Shown here piece by piece: positions 17,914 through 25,587 of a stretch of DNA of 64,000 nucleotides (its first letter is position 1; every line of letters starts with the position of its first letter). The position numbers were made by a program, and so were the translations under genes. This DNA is from Methylobacter tundripaludum SV96 (lineage in GTDB: Bacteria; Pseudomonadota; Gammaproteobacteria; Methylococcales; Methylomonadaceae): contig NZ_JH109152.1 of NCBI RefSeq assembly GCF_000190755.2, forward strand, positions 1,652,167-1,716,166, written 5' to 3'. The notes beneath the pieces were generated by a model. It worked only from the letters and a program-made list of their open reading frames with translations. It was not told where the DNA came from and searched no databases.

Positions 17914-20024
17914 AACCCGGAAAAACCGACTGGCCGGAACTGCGTGAAGATTTGGCGCTTTCTCCCGGCCCCAGGGCGTCCGACGGCGCGCCGACCTGGA
18001 CCTTGCATGATCCGGCTGCGCACCGGTATTACCGGCTGGGCTGGCTGGAGTTCGAATGCCTGCAACATTGGGGCTTGGCCGATGCGCAAGCCATTGCAGA
18101 GGCCATTGAGCACAATACGCCGCTCAATACCGAAGCCGCCGAGATCGCGGAATTCGCCCTGTTCCTGGACAAACACCAATTAGCCAAGCCGCGCGGCCCG
18201 GCAGCGAGCCGCCGTCTGGCAGAGATCAAGAAAGCTTCGCATACCGGATTCTGGCTCTGGCTATTGCACAATTACCTGTTTATGCGCGTTCCGTTGCTGC
18301 GCCCCGATCCTTATTTGAAGAAAGCTCTGCCTTCGCTAAGCTGGTTGTTTCAACGGCGGTCTATTGTATTGTTGCTGGTCATGGCCTGCGTGGCAGTCTA
18401 CCTGGTCGCCCAGCAATGGAGTTCATTCAGCCATAGTTTTCTCTACGTATTAACGCCGGAGGGAATACTGATCTCGGCGGCGATGCTGTCCTCGTCCAAA
18501 CTGCTCCACGAACTGGGGCACGCTTTCACCGCCAGCCGAGCCGGATGCCGGGTGCCCTGCATGGGCATCGCGCTGATGATGGGGTTGCCGGTGCTGTGGA
18601 CTGATGTGACTGATGCCTGGCGTCTGCCACGCCGCCACGACCGCCTGCTGATCGATGCCGCCGGGATGCTCGCCGAACTGGCGCTGGCCGTGCTGGCAAC
18701 GCTGCTATGGGTAGTGCTGCCGGACGGGGCATTGCGCAGCGGCGTTTATGTGCTGGCCAGCACGACTTGGCTGATAACGCTGGCGATTAATCTCAATCCG
18801 TTCATGCGCTTCGACGGCTATTATTTGTTTGCCGATTACCTGGATGTCGCCAACCTGCAAGACCGCTCTTTTGCGCTGGCGCGCTGGCATCTGCGCGAAA
18901 GCCTGTTTCGCTTCGAACTGCCGCCGCCGGAAGTCTGGCCGCAAAACCGCCGCCGTCTGCTGATTGCCTACGCTTACGCAACTTGGATTTATCGCTTGCT
19001 GCTGTTTGCCGGTATCGCCTGGGCGGTTTATCACTTTTTTTTCAAGGCACTGGGCTTGGCGCTGTTCGCGGTGGAAATCATCTGGTTCATCCTGCGCCCG
19101 ATGACCAAGGAAGTTGCGGTCTGGCGAGAGCTGTTCGCCAGCCACGGCAAAGCCATGCGGCCTTGTCTGGCTTGGCTGTTGCCCGTCATCGTTCTGGCCT
19201 TGCTGTTCATTCCCTGGCAAGCGCATTTGCTGATTCCGGGACTGCTGCGCGCCGAAGCCGAATTTACCTTGTACAGCACGCAACCGGCACGGGTCGAGCG
19301 CGTGCTGGTGCATGAAGGGCAAAACGTTAAGGCCGGACAAATCCTGGCCGAACTGGCTTCGCCCGATCTTGATTTTCGCATTGCCAGCGCCGAGCGGCAT
19401 TGGATGGAATTAACCCAACAGCTGGCATCGCAAAGCCTCGACCTGGCCTTGGCGCGGCATAACCCGATGGACCTGGAAGCCTTGCAATCAACATTGGCCG
19501 AACTGGAAGGCCTGCGTGGCGCGCACGAGCAACTGACTTTGCGCGCGACGTTCGACGGCTATATCCGGGACTTATCGGATTCGTTACGCCTAGGCGAGTG
19601 GCTGGCTAAGGATGAACCGCTGGGAATGGTTGTCGGCGCCGGCAATCTGGCCGTGGCTTATGCCGAAGAAGCCGACTTGAGCCGCTTGCAGCCGGGCGCG
19701 GAAGGCCTGTTTTACCCGGACGGGGCTGACCTACCGGCATTCCCGGCGCAGGTGCTGAGCATTGACCGGACCGGCGCCCGGCAACTGACGCTGGTGGAAC
19801 TCGCCTCCCGTTATGGGGGAGCCATCGCGGTCCGCGAGGATGAGCAGCACCGGTTGATTCCTGAGCAAGGCGTTTACCGCTTGCTGCTGCAAACCGGAAA
19901 TACCGTATCCGCGCAGCCCATTACCGTTCGCGGCCGACTGGCGTTGAGCACGCCGCCGGAAAGTCTGGCCGGGCGTCTGGTGCGTTCGGCGGTGGCGATA
20001 TTGATCAGGGAAAGCGGTTGGTAG
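17898..20024 (+). CDS. Site-2-protease-like M50 membrane metallopeptidase fused to a HlyD-like arm
   Basis: The 708-residue protein has four parts. Residues about 34-95 form a small PqqD-like winged-helix region (YYRLGWLEFECLQHWG). A multi-pass M50 core carries the zinc motif HELGH at 204-208 and the second-site motif NPFMRFDGYY at 300-309. Further membrane helices reach to about 435. The C-terminal periplasmic HlyD-like part contains RVERVLVHEGQNVKAGQILA, a helical hairpin and RATFDGYIRDL. All expected S2P metal ligands (two His and the Asp of the FDG motif) are present, so it could be an active intramembrane protease. In this operon it occupies the place an ABC exporter would fill in a type I system. 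The fused architecture is what I see; its role in export or processing is inferred. Confidence 0.85.
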   Translation: MAAVVEPGKTDWPELREDLALSPGPRASDGAPTWTLHDPAAHRYYRLGWLEFECLQHWGLADAQAIAEAIEHNTPLNTEAAEIAEFALFLDKHQLAKPRGPAASRRLAEIKKASHTGFWLWLLHNYLFMRVPLLRPDPYLKKALPSLSWLFQRRSIVLLLVMACVAVYLVAQQWSSFSHSFLYVLTPEGILISAAMLSSSKLLHELGHAFTASRAGCRVPCMGIALMMGLPVLWTDVTDAWRLPRRHDRLLIDAAGMLAELALAVLATLLWVVLPDGALRSGVYVLASTTWLITLAINLNPFMRFDGYYLFADYLDVANLQDRSFALARWHLRESLFRFELPPPEVWPQNRRRLLIAYAYATWIYRLLLFAGIAWAVYHFFFKALGLALFAVEIIWFILRPMTKEVAVWRELFASHGKAMRPCLAWLLPVIVLALLFIPWQAHLLIPGLLRAEAEFTLYSTQPARVERVLVHEGQNVKAGQILAELASPDLDFRIASAERHWMELTQQLASQSLDLALARHNPMDLEALQSTLAELEGLRGAHEQLTLRATFDGYIRDLSDSLRLGEWLAKDEPLGMVVGAGNLAVAYAEEADLSRLQPGAEGLFYPDGADLPAFPAQVLSIDRTGARQLTLVELASRYGGAIAVREDEQHRLIPEQGVYRLLLQTGNTVSAQPITVRGRLALSTPPESLAGRLVRSAVAILIRESGW

Positions 20025-20222
20025 GACATGCCGTGCGCACCTTTTCAATCTGAATCTGACCGGGATTTATACCTAAAAACTCTAGGCGTAGTCAGCTGGG
20101 CCGCCATTAACTTGCCCAACGGGAACAGCGCAAATTGACAGAGCCAGTCGGTCATCTCGGTACCCCGTAAGCCATCACAAACACCATCGGCGTTAATGAC
20201 AAGCCAATCGTCCACCATCGGA

Positions 20223-20867
20223 TTACGCCCCTTTAATGGCTGTAGCCAAGCCGACGCCCAGCGCAGTGACCAGCGGAACGGTAATGGTCGAGGTGGTGAC
20301 GCCGCCGGAATCGTAGGCGATGCCGATGATTTCAGGGGGCGCAAAAGGCGTCATGATAATCACCCCGCAATAACCGCCGATAATCAGGTAATACAACGGC
20401 CAGCCCCGGATAATTCTCAATACGCCGACCAAAATGGCAAAGCCGACCGACAGCGCAACGGTAATGCGCAAGCCGAACGCATAACTGTCTTTAGCGTCCT
20501 CGGTTTGCCCGATAATACCGGCCTTACTGGCAATGCTCGCCGCCTCCTGGGCAATGGCGATCAGCGCCGGTTCCGCCACCGTAGTGCCAAAGCCCAAACA
20601 AAAAGCAAACGTCAGCAGCCAGAACAAACTGCCTTTGCGGGCGAGCGCATAAGCCATCGATTCGCCGATTGGGAACAGGCTTTGCTCAAGCCCGTGAACA
20701 AACAGGGTAAGGCCGAGAACAACGAAAAGAGTGCCTGCGATTAAATTACCGACATCGGGAATAGATTGTCGGATAACCAAAACCTGGAACACCAAAACAA
20801 CCGCAAGGATAGGCGCCAAGTCCAGAAAACTGCCGAACAGTTGTTTAATAAAAGGATTTTTAAACAT
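20223..20867 (-). CDS. DUF1538 multi-pass membrane protein, 3' end frameshifted
   Basis: This 214-residue hydrophobic protein has the DUF1538 pattern ([46 protein letters not shown]). The family's biochemical function is unknown; it resembles multi-pass transporters. The frame stops right after ATAIKGA. The same strand continues in other frames with the residues expected at the family C-terminus (GRNPMVDD, then GLSLTPMVFVMAYG). Two indels, near the C4 run at 20228-20231 and near 20203-20209, would restore an ORF ending at about 20152. It lies 33 bp downstream of the RCK gene, so it is probably the last gene of the channel operon. Confidence 0.75.
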   Translation of the reverse strand: MFKNPFIKQLFGSFLDLAPILAVVLVFQVLVIRQSIPDVGNLIAGTLFVVLGLTLFVHGLEQSLFPIGESMAYALARKGSLFWLLTFAFCLGFGTTVAEPALIAIAQEAASIASKAGIIGQTEDAKDSYAFGLRITVALSVGFAILVGVLRIIRGWPLYYLIIGGYCGVIIMTPFAPPEIIGIAYDSGGVTTSTITVPLVTALGVGLATAIKGA

Positions 20868-20900
20868 CCAGGTCCTTTATCCGGGTTGAATTCGCCAAGC

Positions 20901-21593
20901 TCAACATTGCTCGACCTCTTTTTTAAACGCTTTTATTTCCCGTGAAGGCCCCATCACCACCAGAATATCTCCCGCATCCAGACGGTGCTCTTTTTCGCCG
21001 ATTGCAAAATGCAATTGATCGCCTAATTCCCTATCGACAACGCCGATCAGAATGAGATTATGTTTTTCACTCAGTTTTAAGTCGCTGGCTTTGGTGTTTT
21101 CCAGACAGGAGCCTTTAGGGATTTCTACTTGCGCCATGTTCAAGTCATACCGGCCGAAAACAGTATTATCCAGAATATTGGTAATATCCGGTTTGGTTAA
21201 CATTTCGTGGGTTTTCCTGCCGCAAATCTCATAGGGATCGATGATCTTATTAGCGCCTGCGGCCAATAATTTTTCAGCGGATTCAGGGTCGTCGACAATA
21301 GCGACAATGGTAATATTTTTATCAATCGCCCGCGCTGAAATAGTTAAAAACACATTGTCGAAATCCCTGGGATAAAAACAAAACAGGGTATCGACATCAG
21401 TACCTATGCCTATCGATCGAAGCGCATCGTCATTGCGAAAATCAATGACTTTGGTGTCAAAGCCTTTTTCTGCGACCAGCGCGGCTTCGGCCTCGTCTTT
21501 CCCGATAAAAATAATGCTGCATTGCTCCGGATTCAATCGGCTCATCGCTTCCAAAGACATCACACTGTAGCCAAATACGGCAATGCGTTTCAT
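20901..21593 (-). CDS. Stand-alone RCK (TrkA-N/TrkA-C) potassium channel regulatory subunit
   Basis: The 230-residue protein has a Rossmann-like RCK_N domain (about 1-130) and a TrkA_C domain (about 145-225, with LKLSEKHNLILIGVV and HRLDAGDILVVMG). It has no membrane segments. The glycine-rich loop expected as GxGxxG reads GYSVMS, so nucleotide binding is probably weakened or lost. Its ATG overlaps the stop of the upstream channel gene by 4 bp, which indicates translational coupling. RCK domains form the ligand-sensing gating ring of K+ channels. The natural reading is that it co-assembles with the channel's own RCK domain, but that is an inference. Confidence 0.85.
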   Translation of the reverse strand: MKRIAVFGYSVMSLEAMSRLNPEQCSIIFIGKDEAEAALVAEKGFDTKVIDFRNDDALRSIGIGTDVDTLFCFYPRDFDNVFLTISARAIDKNITIVAIVDDPESAEKLLAAGANKIIDPYEICGRKTHEMLTKPDITNILDNTVFGRYDLNMAQVEIPKGSCLENTKASDLKLSEKHNLILIGVVDRELGDQLHFAIGEKEHRLDAGDILVVMGPSREIKAFKKEVEQC

Positions 21594-23194
21594 CGTTTTC
21601 TCCCGCGTTTTAACCGGCTTTTTTCAATTTGATCACGGAAATAGTCGATAGAGTATTCCCTGCCTATAACGACCAGCAAGTCACCGTCCCGTAATACAAA
21701 GAATGACTCCGGATTAAAATAAAAATGCTGATTTTTTATCGGATAGCTGTTCTTATGTTTTTGATGCACCGGATTGGCGCTGATTATCCCCAGCAACATC
21801 AGTTTCCTTTTTTCAAAGTCAATCTCGGCGATGCTCATCCGCTCAATGAATGAACCGGGATGCACGCACAATGTTTCCATGATGATGTGGCTTTCCTCAC
21901 GGATGATGCCCAAAATCGCCTCAAAAGCCACCGGCTGACCGATATATTCGGCGACCACCATTCCGGCTATTTCAAACGGCTGGATAACATTGCTTGCGCC
22001 CGCCTGATAGAGTTTTTTTACATTATCCTGATTGTTGGCGCGGGAAATAATCTTGATACCCGGGTTTAAATGCCGACTGGTCAGCGTGATATAAACATTG
22101 ATAACATCATCGCCGGTCGTACAGATAACCGCCGTTGCACCGTTATTAATACCCGCGTTCTGTATCACTCCGTTTTTGCTGGCATCCTCATGGATAACCA
22201 GATAGCCCAAGCGCTTTGCTTTTAAGACGTTAGCTTCTTTGGGATCGATAATAACAAAATTCAGCTGGTCTTTTTCAAGTTGCCTGGCGATATGCTGCCC
22301 TACCCGGCCAAATCCGCAAATAATAATAAAGTCATCAAAGCGGTTCAGTGCGGCGTAAGTACTGTTTTCGCGCAACTCGTCCATCTCCTCATTAAATGCC
22401 GTAACGATGATGGAAACCAGAAAAGACAAGACGCCCAGACCCACCAGAATCAATACCATTGCAATGATTCGTCCGCCGGTCGTCTGCGGCGATATATCGC
22501 CGTAGCCGACGGTTGCCACAGTAACGACCGCCCAGTAAAACCCCTCGAACAGGTTTTTAACCTGCCCGCCATTAGCGGGGTTTTCAAACAAATAAATGGC
22601 CGTGCTGCCGATAAACACCAGAAAACCCAAAAAAATGCCCAGCGTAACGAGCTCGAAGCGCCTGCTGACCAAGATCCTGGCAAATACTTTGATGCTATTA
22701 AAATAGCGGAACAGCTTAAACAGGCGAAAAAGAAGAAATATCCGCATGACCCGCAACGGCCTGTAGGTAGGCAAAATAGCGAGCAAATCGATCAAGGCCA
22801 GCGGGGTAAAAATATACTTTATTTTCTTGGCAAGAATGATTCCGGTAACCTTGCCCAGACGAAAAGGAACATTCAAATATTCGGCCTTTTCATAATGTTC
22901 AAGAATGATTTTGTGATTGTCGCTGTACAGCCAGCCCCGCAACAAATACTCGGCGATAAACAGACTGATTACGCAACGCTCGAACAACACCTCGCTTTCG
23001 CCCAATTTATGATCCACCTCGTAAATCAGCAGAAAAACGCTGAGCATCACTAGGCAAATCATAAACACATCGAAATATGATTTAAGCGGGCTGCCGGCAT
23101 TCTCCAGCAGGTCATAGAAAAACAGCTTGGTGCGTTGGTAACGCTTCGATGCTTTCAGGAAGTAAGCAAAATAAACAATCAGTCGTGTGAGCAT
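21590..23194 (-). CDS. Voltage-gated-like K+ channel with C-terminal RCK domain
   Basis: The 534-residue inner-membrane protein has six membrane segments. Residues about 145-170 form an S4-like helix with R145, R148, R151, R157, K160 and R163. The pore filter TVGYGD is at 228-233, and S6 spans about 243-267. The cytosolic part is an RCK_N domain with an intact GFGRVGQ loop (294-300) and a TrkA_C-like domain ending near residue 525. This is the layout of a Kv/BK-like bacterial channel, longer than KcsA-type or E. coli Kch proteins (about 417 residues). The downstream RCK gene overlaps by 4 bp. No clear Shine-Dalgarno is present before the ATG. Confidence 0.9.
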   Translation of the reverse strand: MLTRLIVYFAYFLKASKRYQRTKLFFYDLLENAGSPLKSYFDVFMICLVMLSVFLLIYEVDHKLGESEVLFERCVISLFIAEYLLRGWLYSDNHKIILEHYEKAEYLNVPFRLGKVTGIILAKKIKYIFTPLALIDLLAILPTYRPLRVMRIFLLFRLFKLFRYFNSIKVFARILVSRRFELVTLGIFLGFLVFIGSTAIYLFENPANGGQVKNLFEGFYWAVVTVATVGYGDISPQTTGGRIIAMVLILVGLGVLSFLVSIIVTAFNEEMDELRENSTYAALNRFDDFIIICGFGRVGQHIARQLEKDQLNFVIIDPKEANVLKAKRLGYLVIHEDASKNGVIQNAGINNGATAVICTTGDDVINVYITLTSRHLNPGIKIISRANNQDNVKKLYQAGASNVIQPFEIAGMVVAEYIGQPVAFEAILGIIREESHIIMETLCVHPGSFIERMSIAEIDFEKRKLMLLGIISANPVHQKHKNSYPIKNQHFYFNPESFFVLRDGDLLVVIGREYSIDYFRDQIEKSRLKRGRKR

Positions 23195-23348
23195 ATTTCT
23201 GCCGGCAAGCCTTCTTCAATGGTTAACGATTGTGTGACGGTATGGACTTCGTTGCAGTTCAAATCATCCCGAAAGCATGGCATCTCTTGCCGATGTAATT
23301 TATTCATGAGGCTTACTAATTTCCGGCTTGGCGGTAAGGTAACGTTGT

Positions 23349-23465
23349 TTAGGACTGGAAGGTTTGTCGGGAATGGTTAGAGCCAATCAACTCTTTTTCA
23401 AGCGTGTCGGTCAATTCGCATTTGAGTTCGATACGATTGGATTCTTGCAATTCTTGTTTAATCAT
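23349..23465 (-). pseudogene. Fragment of an AlbA_2/Schlafen-type gene (38 codons)
   Basis: A 38-codon ORF begins with an ATG that overlaps the SDR stop codon (ATGA). It encodes MIKQELQESNRIELKCELTD and continues with TLEKELIG. This closely resembles the first 25 residues of AlbA_2-domain proteins, where ESxxxELK...TDKLEKEVVAFLNS is typical, after which the similarity stops. The rest of the usual domain is missing. I read it as the remnant of a degraded accessory gene. The remaining space up to the channel gene (23195-23348) shows no recognisable coding content beyond a weak 42-codon ORF. Confidence 0.55.
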
Positions 23466-24178
23466 GGCTTTTTAAACTTCACAACCTTGTTCAAAGGACT
23501 CAGGTTGATTTCATCGATCACTATCTGCGCCCGTGAATTAAGCACGTAAGACACCGCCTCGGCGACATCTTCCGGCTCGATAAAATTGCTTGGCTCATCG
23601 CCCGGCTCGAAAGACAGTTGCTCAAAAAATGCGGTTTTGACCATGCCGGGATTAATCAGGCAGACCCGCACATTGCTTTTGCCGCATTCTTCGCGCAAGG
23701 CTTGGGTAAAGCCCCGCAGCGCAAACTTGGCGGCGCAATACATCGCACCTTTGCGACTGCCTTTCAGAGCAGCTTCCGACCCGATAAAAATCAAATCGCC
23801 GTGATCTTTGCGCTTTAAGGCGGGCAGCAGCGCCTTAACTAAAAAGGCTTGACTGGTAAAGTTCAGGGTCATCAAGTCTTCAATTTGAGCATAAGAAAAC
23901 TCTTCCACCGAGCCGAACTGCCCCCGCCCGGCACACAGGACCACCGCATCGATTCCGGGGAAGGCTAGCTCCAGTTCGCGGATTTTTTGCGGTATGTCAT
24001 TTAACCGGCTTAAATCCAGTTGCACGGGAGTGAAGCTCTCCATCTGCCGGATAAACTTGGTGCTATCACGGGACACGCCGATGACATGATGGCCCTGTTG
24101 CAATAAATTCCTGGCGATGGCGCGGCCGATGCCGGAGCTGGCTCCGGTCACCAGAACGGTGCGTTTAATAGAGTTCAT
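23462..24178 (-). CDS. Short-chain dehydrogenase/reductase (SDR family)
   Basis: The 238-residue protein is a classical SDR. The cofactor motif TGASSGIG lies at about 11-18, the CAGRG stands in the NNAG position, the catalytic Ser lies in FIGSEAA, and the YCAAK active site is at about 147-151. The INPGMVKTAFF motif follows. Substrate cannot be told from the sequence; SDRs of this size act on alcohols, sugars, fatty-acyl or steroid-like substrates with NAD(P)H. It is transcribed with the SPL-type radical SAM gene upstream, although a repeat element of about 100 bp lies between them. The C-terminal tail is Lys-rich (KVVKFKKP). Confidence 0.88.
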   Translation of the reverse strand: MNSIKRTVLVTGASSGIGRAIARNLLQQGHHVIGVSRDSTKFIRQMESFTPVQLDLSRLNDIPQKIRELELAFPGIDAVVLCAGRGQFGSVEEFSYAQIEDLMTLNFTSQAFLVKALLPALKRKDHGDLIFIGSEAALKGSRKGAMYCAAKFALRGFTQALREECGKSNVRVCLINPGMVKTAFFEQLSFEPGDEPSNFIEPEDVAEAVSYVLNSRAQIVIDEINLSPLNKVVKFKKP

Positions 24179-24203
24179 AAGTAACTTCTCAGTAAAAAAT
24201 GTT

Positions 24204-24303
24204 CACCACGAACGACTGCAAGGATGCAGGAGGTAGAGCAATGCAGGAGCAATTGCCGAGACACGAAGAAATAAAACTTCGTGTTCTTCGTGTCTTCGTG
24301 GTG
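24204..24303. repeat. Composite repeat: family A hairpin interrupted by a 47-bp family G element
   Basis: The ends (CACCACGAA at 24204-24212 and the right arm ending at 24303) match the intact family A hairpin at 31607-31668. Between CACCACGAA and GACACGAAG sits a 47-bp sequence (24213-24259). Its reverse complement matches the free copies at 34640-34686 and 50188-50234. The copy also lost 9 bp of the left arm. The element lies between the 3' end of the radical SAM gene and the SDR start. Confidence 0.85.
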
Positions 24304-24349
24304 AATAAAAGCTTTTTTAGTCGTCTATTTACCATCATGCCGAACAAAG

Positions 24350-25339
24350 TTACGTGCATGGAAAAAATTTGGCGGCTGGAATGTAATTTAAGAGTTGTTC
24401 GGTGCAGTAGTGCATCATCTCCTGCTCCAGTTCCTGCTTGTAGGACACCATGCCTTGCTGACTAACCAATGGCCCGGCAAAGAGTTTTTCTTCAGGATAA
24501 AGTTTATGCACTTTTTTAAAGAAGTTCTCCGGCAATCTGAACACGCCAAGGCTGACCGAATGCAGCCGGTTTAAATCGATACGGAAAAAAACCTGCTCGA
24601 ACAACTGCAGATACTGCTCTCGGTAGCCGACTTGATAAATCAGCGGATCGAAACGCAACCCGATTTGCCAGCCTTGTTCCTGCAATTTGCACAGCGCATC
24701 CAGACGGCGCTCAACCGACGGCGCTTTATCCTCGACTTTTGCGGCGATTTCATCCGGCGACAGGCTGAACGCCACGATGCAGCGCGGCAGCGGTTCGCGA
24801 TTTAACAGACTTCTGACCTGGGTGCTTTTGGTTCTTAGCTCCAGCCAGGCATTGGGCAACGTTGCAAAAAACGGCAAGAACTGCTCGGCAAAGCCGGTTA
24901 CCGGCTCCAAAGCCAGACTGTCGCAATCGTAGCCGGAAAAAAAATGCAGGTTTTCATCAGGCGACTCAACGCACAGTTGCCGGATGTCTTGCTGAAAATC
25001 CTCGTAATTGACAAACAGCACATAGTTGGCCGACTGGTACATGCCCTGCAAAAAACAGTAGCGGCAGTCGTACAGGCAATTGAGCATGTGCGAGAAGTAG
25101 TAATTCCTTGTCGCCCCGATGCCGTAACCCAAGGGCGCAGGCAGCGCATAGTTTTTATATTTTTCCGCCAGTATCAAGGCGGGCTGTTGCTTTTGCAGGC
25201 GGAAGTTTTGCGCTTTGGGGTTAAACACTTCGCCGTAACGGCCGCAGGTTATTTTCCTGGCTTGCGGGAAGCGCGCCACGATGTCCAACACACGCGGGTG
25301 TTGCAGGATGGCTTCTTCGATGTAAATGGTTTCAATCAT
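24350..25339 (-). CDS. SPL-family radical SAM protein (spore photoproduct lyase-like)
   Basis: The 329-residue protein carries the radical SAM 4Fe-4S cluster motif CxxxCxxC at C88, C92 and C95 (NCLYDCRYC), and shows the SPL-family pattern around it (HMLNCLYDCRYCFLQGMY). Spore photoproduct lyases repair thymine dimers in spore DNA. Homologues in non-sporulating proteobacteria are common and their substrate is not established, so a DNA-repair role here is a guess. The length is close to the family norm (about 340). The gene diverges from proC, with a repeat element in the 248-bp gap. Confidence 0.82.
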   Translation of the reverse strand: MIETIYIEEAILQHPRVLDIVARFPQARKITCGRYGEVFNPKAQNFRLQKQQPALILAEKYKNYALPAPLGYGIGATRNYYFSHMLNCLYDCRYCFLQGMYQSANYVLFVNYEDFQQDIRQLCVESPDENLHFFSGYDCDSLALEPVTGFAEQFLPFFATLPNAWLELRTKSTQVRSLLNREPLPRCIVAFSLSPDEIAAKVEDKAPSVERRLDALCKLQEQGWQIGLRFDPLIYQVGYREQYLQLFEQVFFRIDLNRLHSVSLGVFRLPENFFKKVHKLYPEEKLFAGPLVSQQGMVSYKQELEQEMMHYCTEQLLNYIPAAKFFPCT

Positions 25340-25350
25340 ATAGGCACAAT

Positions 25351-25440
25351 GGAACTCAGATGACGCCGATAACTATGATGAACGCAGACAATTCAAGAAA
25401 AATCTTACTTAATCATAACTATCAGCGTCATCTGCGTTCT
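25351..25440. repeat. Family C inverted repeat (copy 1)
   Basis: About 90 bp with inverted ends: CAGATGACGCCGAT on the left and ATCAGCGTCATCTG on the right. A second, longer copy lies at 34498-34640. It occupies the divergent gap between the SPL gene and proC, upstream of the likely proC promoter. Confidence 0.75.
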
Positions 25441-25520
25441 ATTTTAATAGTTATCCAGCAATTTATATGGGTTTATCGTTTGATGCGCGTAATGTAGCAC
25501 AGCTTGCCCCATCAAAAGGC

Positions 25521-25548
25521 TTGTGATTTATCACACCGACCTTATATA
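25521..25548 (+). promoter_or_regulatory. Possible sigma-70 promoter for proC
   Basis: TTGTGA (25521-25526) and TATATA (25543-25548) are separated by 16 bp, about 40 bp before the proC ATG. Pattern match only; an overlapping alternative -10 is TAAAAT at 25552-25557. Confidence 0.35.
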
Positions 25549-25587
25549 GGGTAAAATACTTTCAACTCAACCAACACATTATCAACC

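Noticed and set aside
20196-20744. 182-codon plus-strand ORF opposite the DUF1538 gene
   Set aside because: The minus-strand frame has clear DUF1538 motifs; the plus-strand translation is low-complexity and unrecognisable.
22280-23053. 257-codon plus-strand ORF opposite the K+ channel
   Set aside because: The minus-strand frame has the TVGYGD pore and RCK motifs; the opposite frame has no recognisable feature.
23179-23307. 42-codon minus-strand ORF just ahead of the channel gene
   Set aside because: No ribosome-binding site, no similarity, and it overlaps the channel start; it may be chance.
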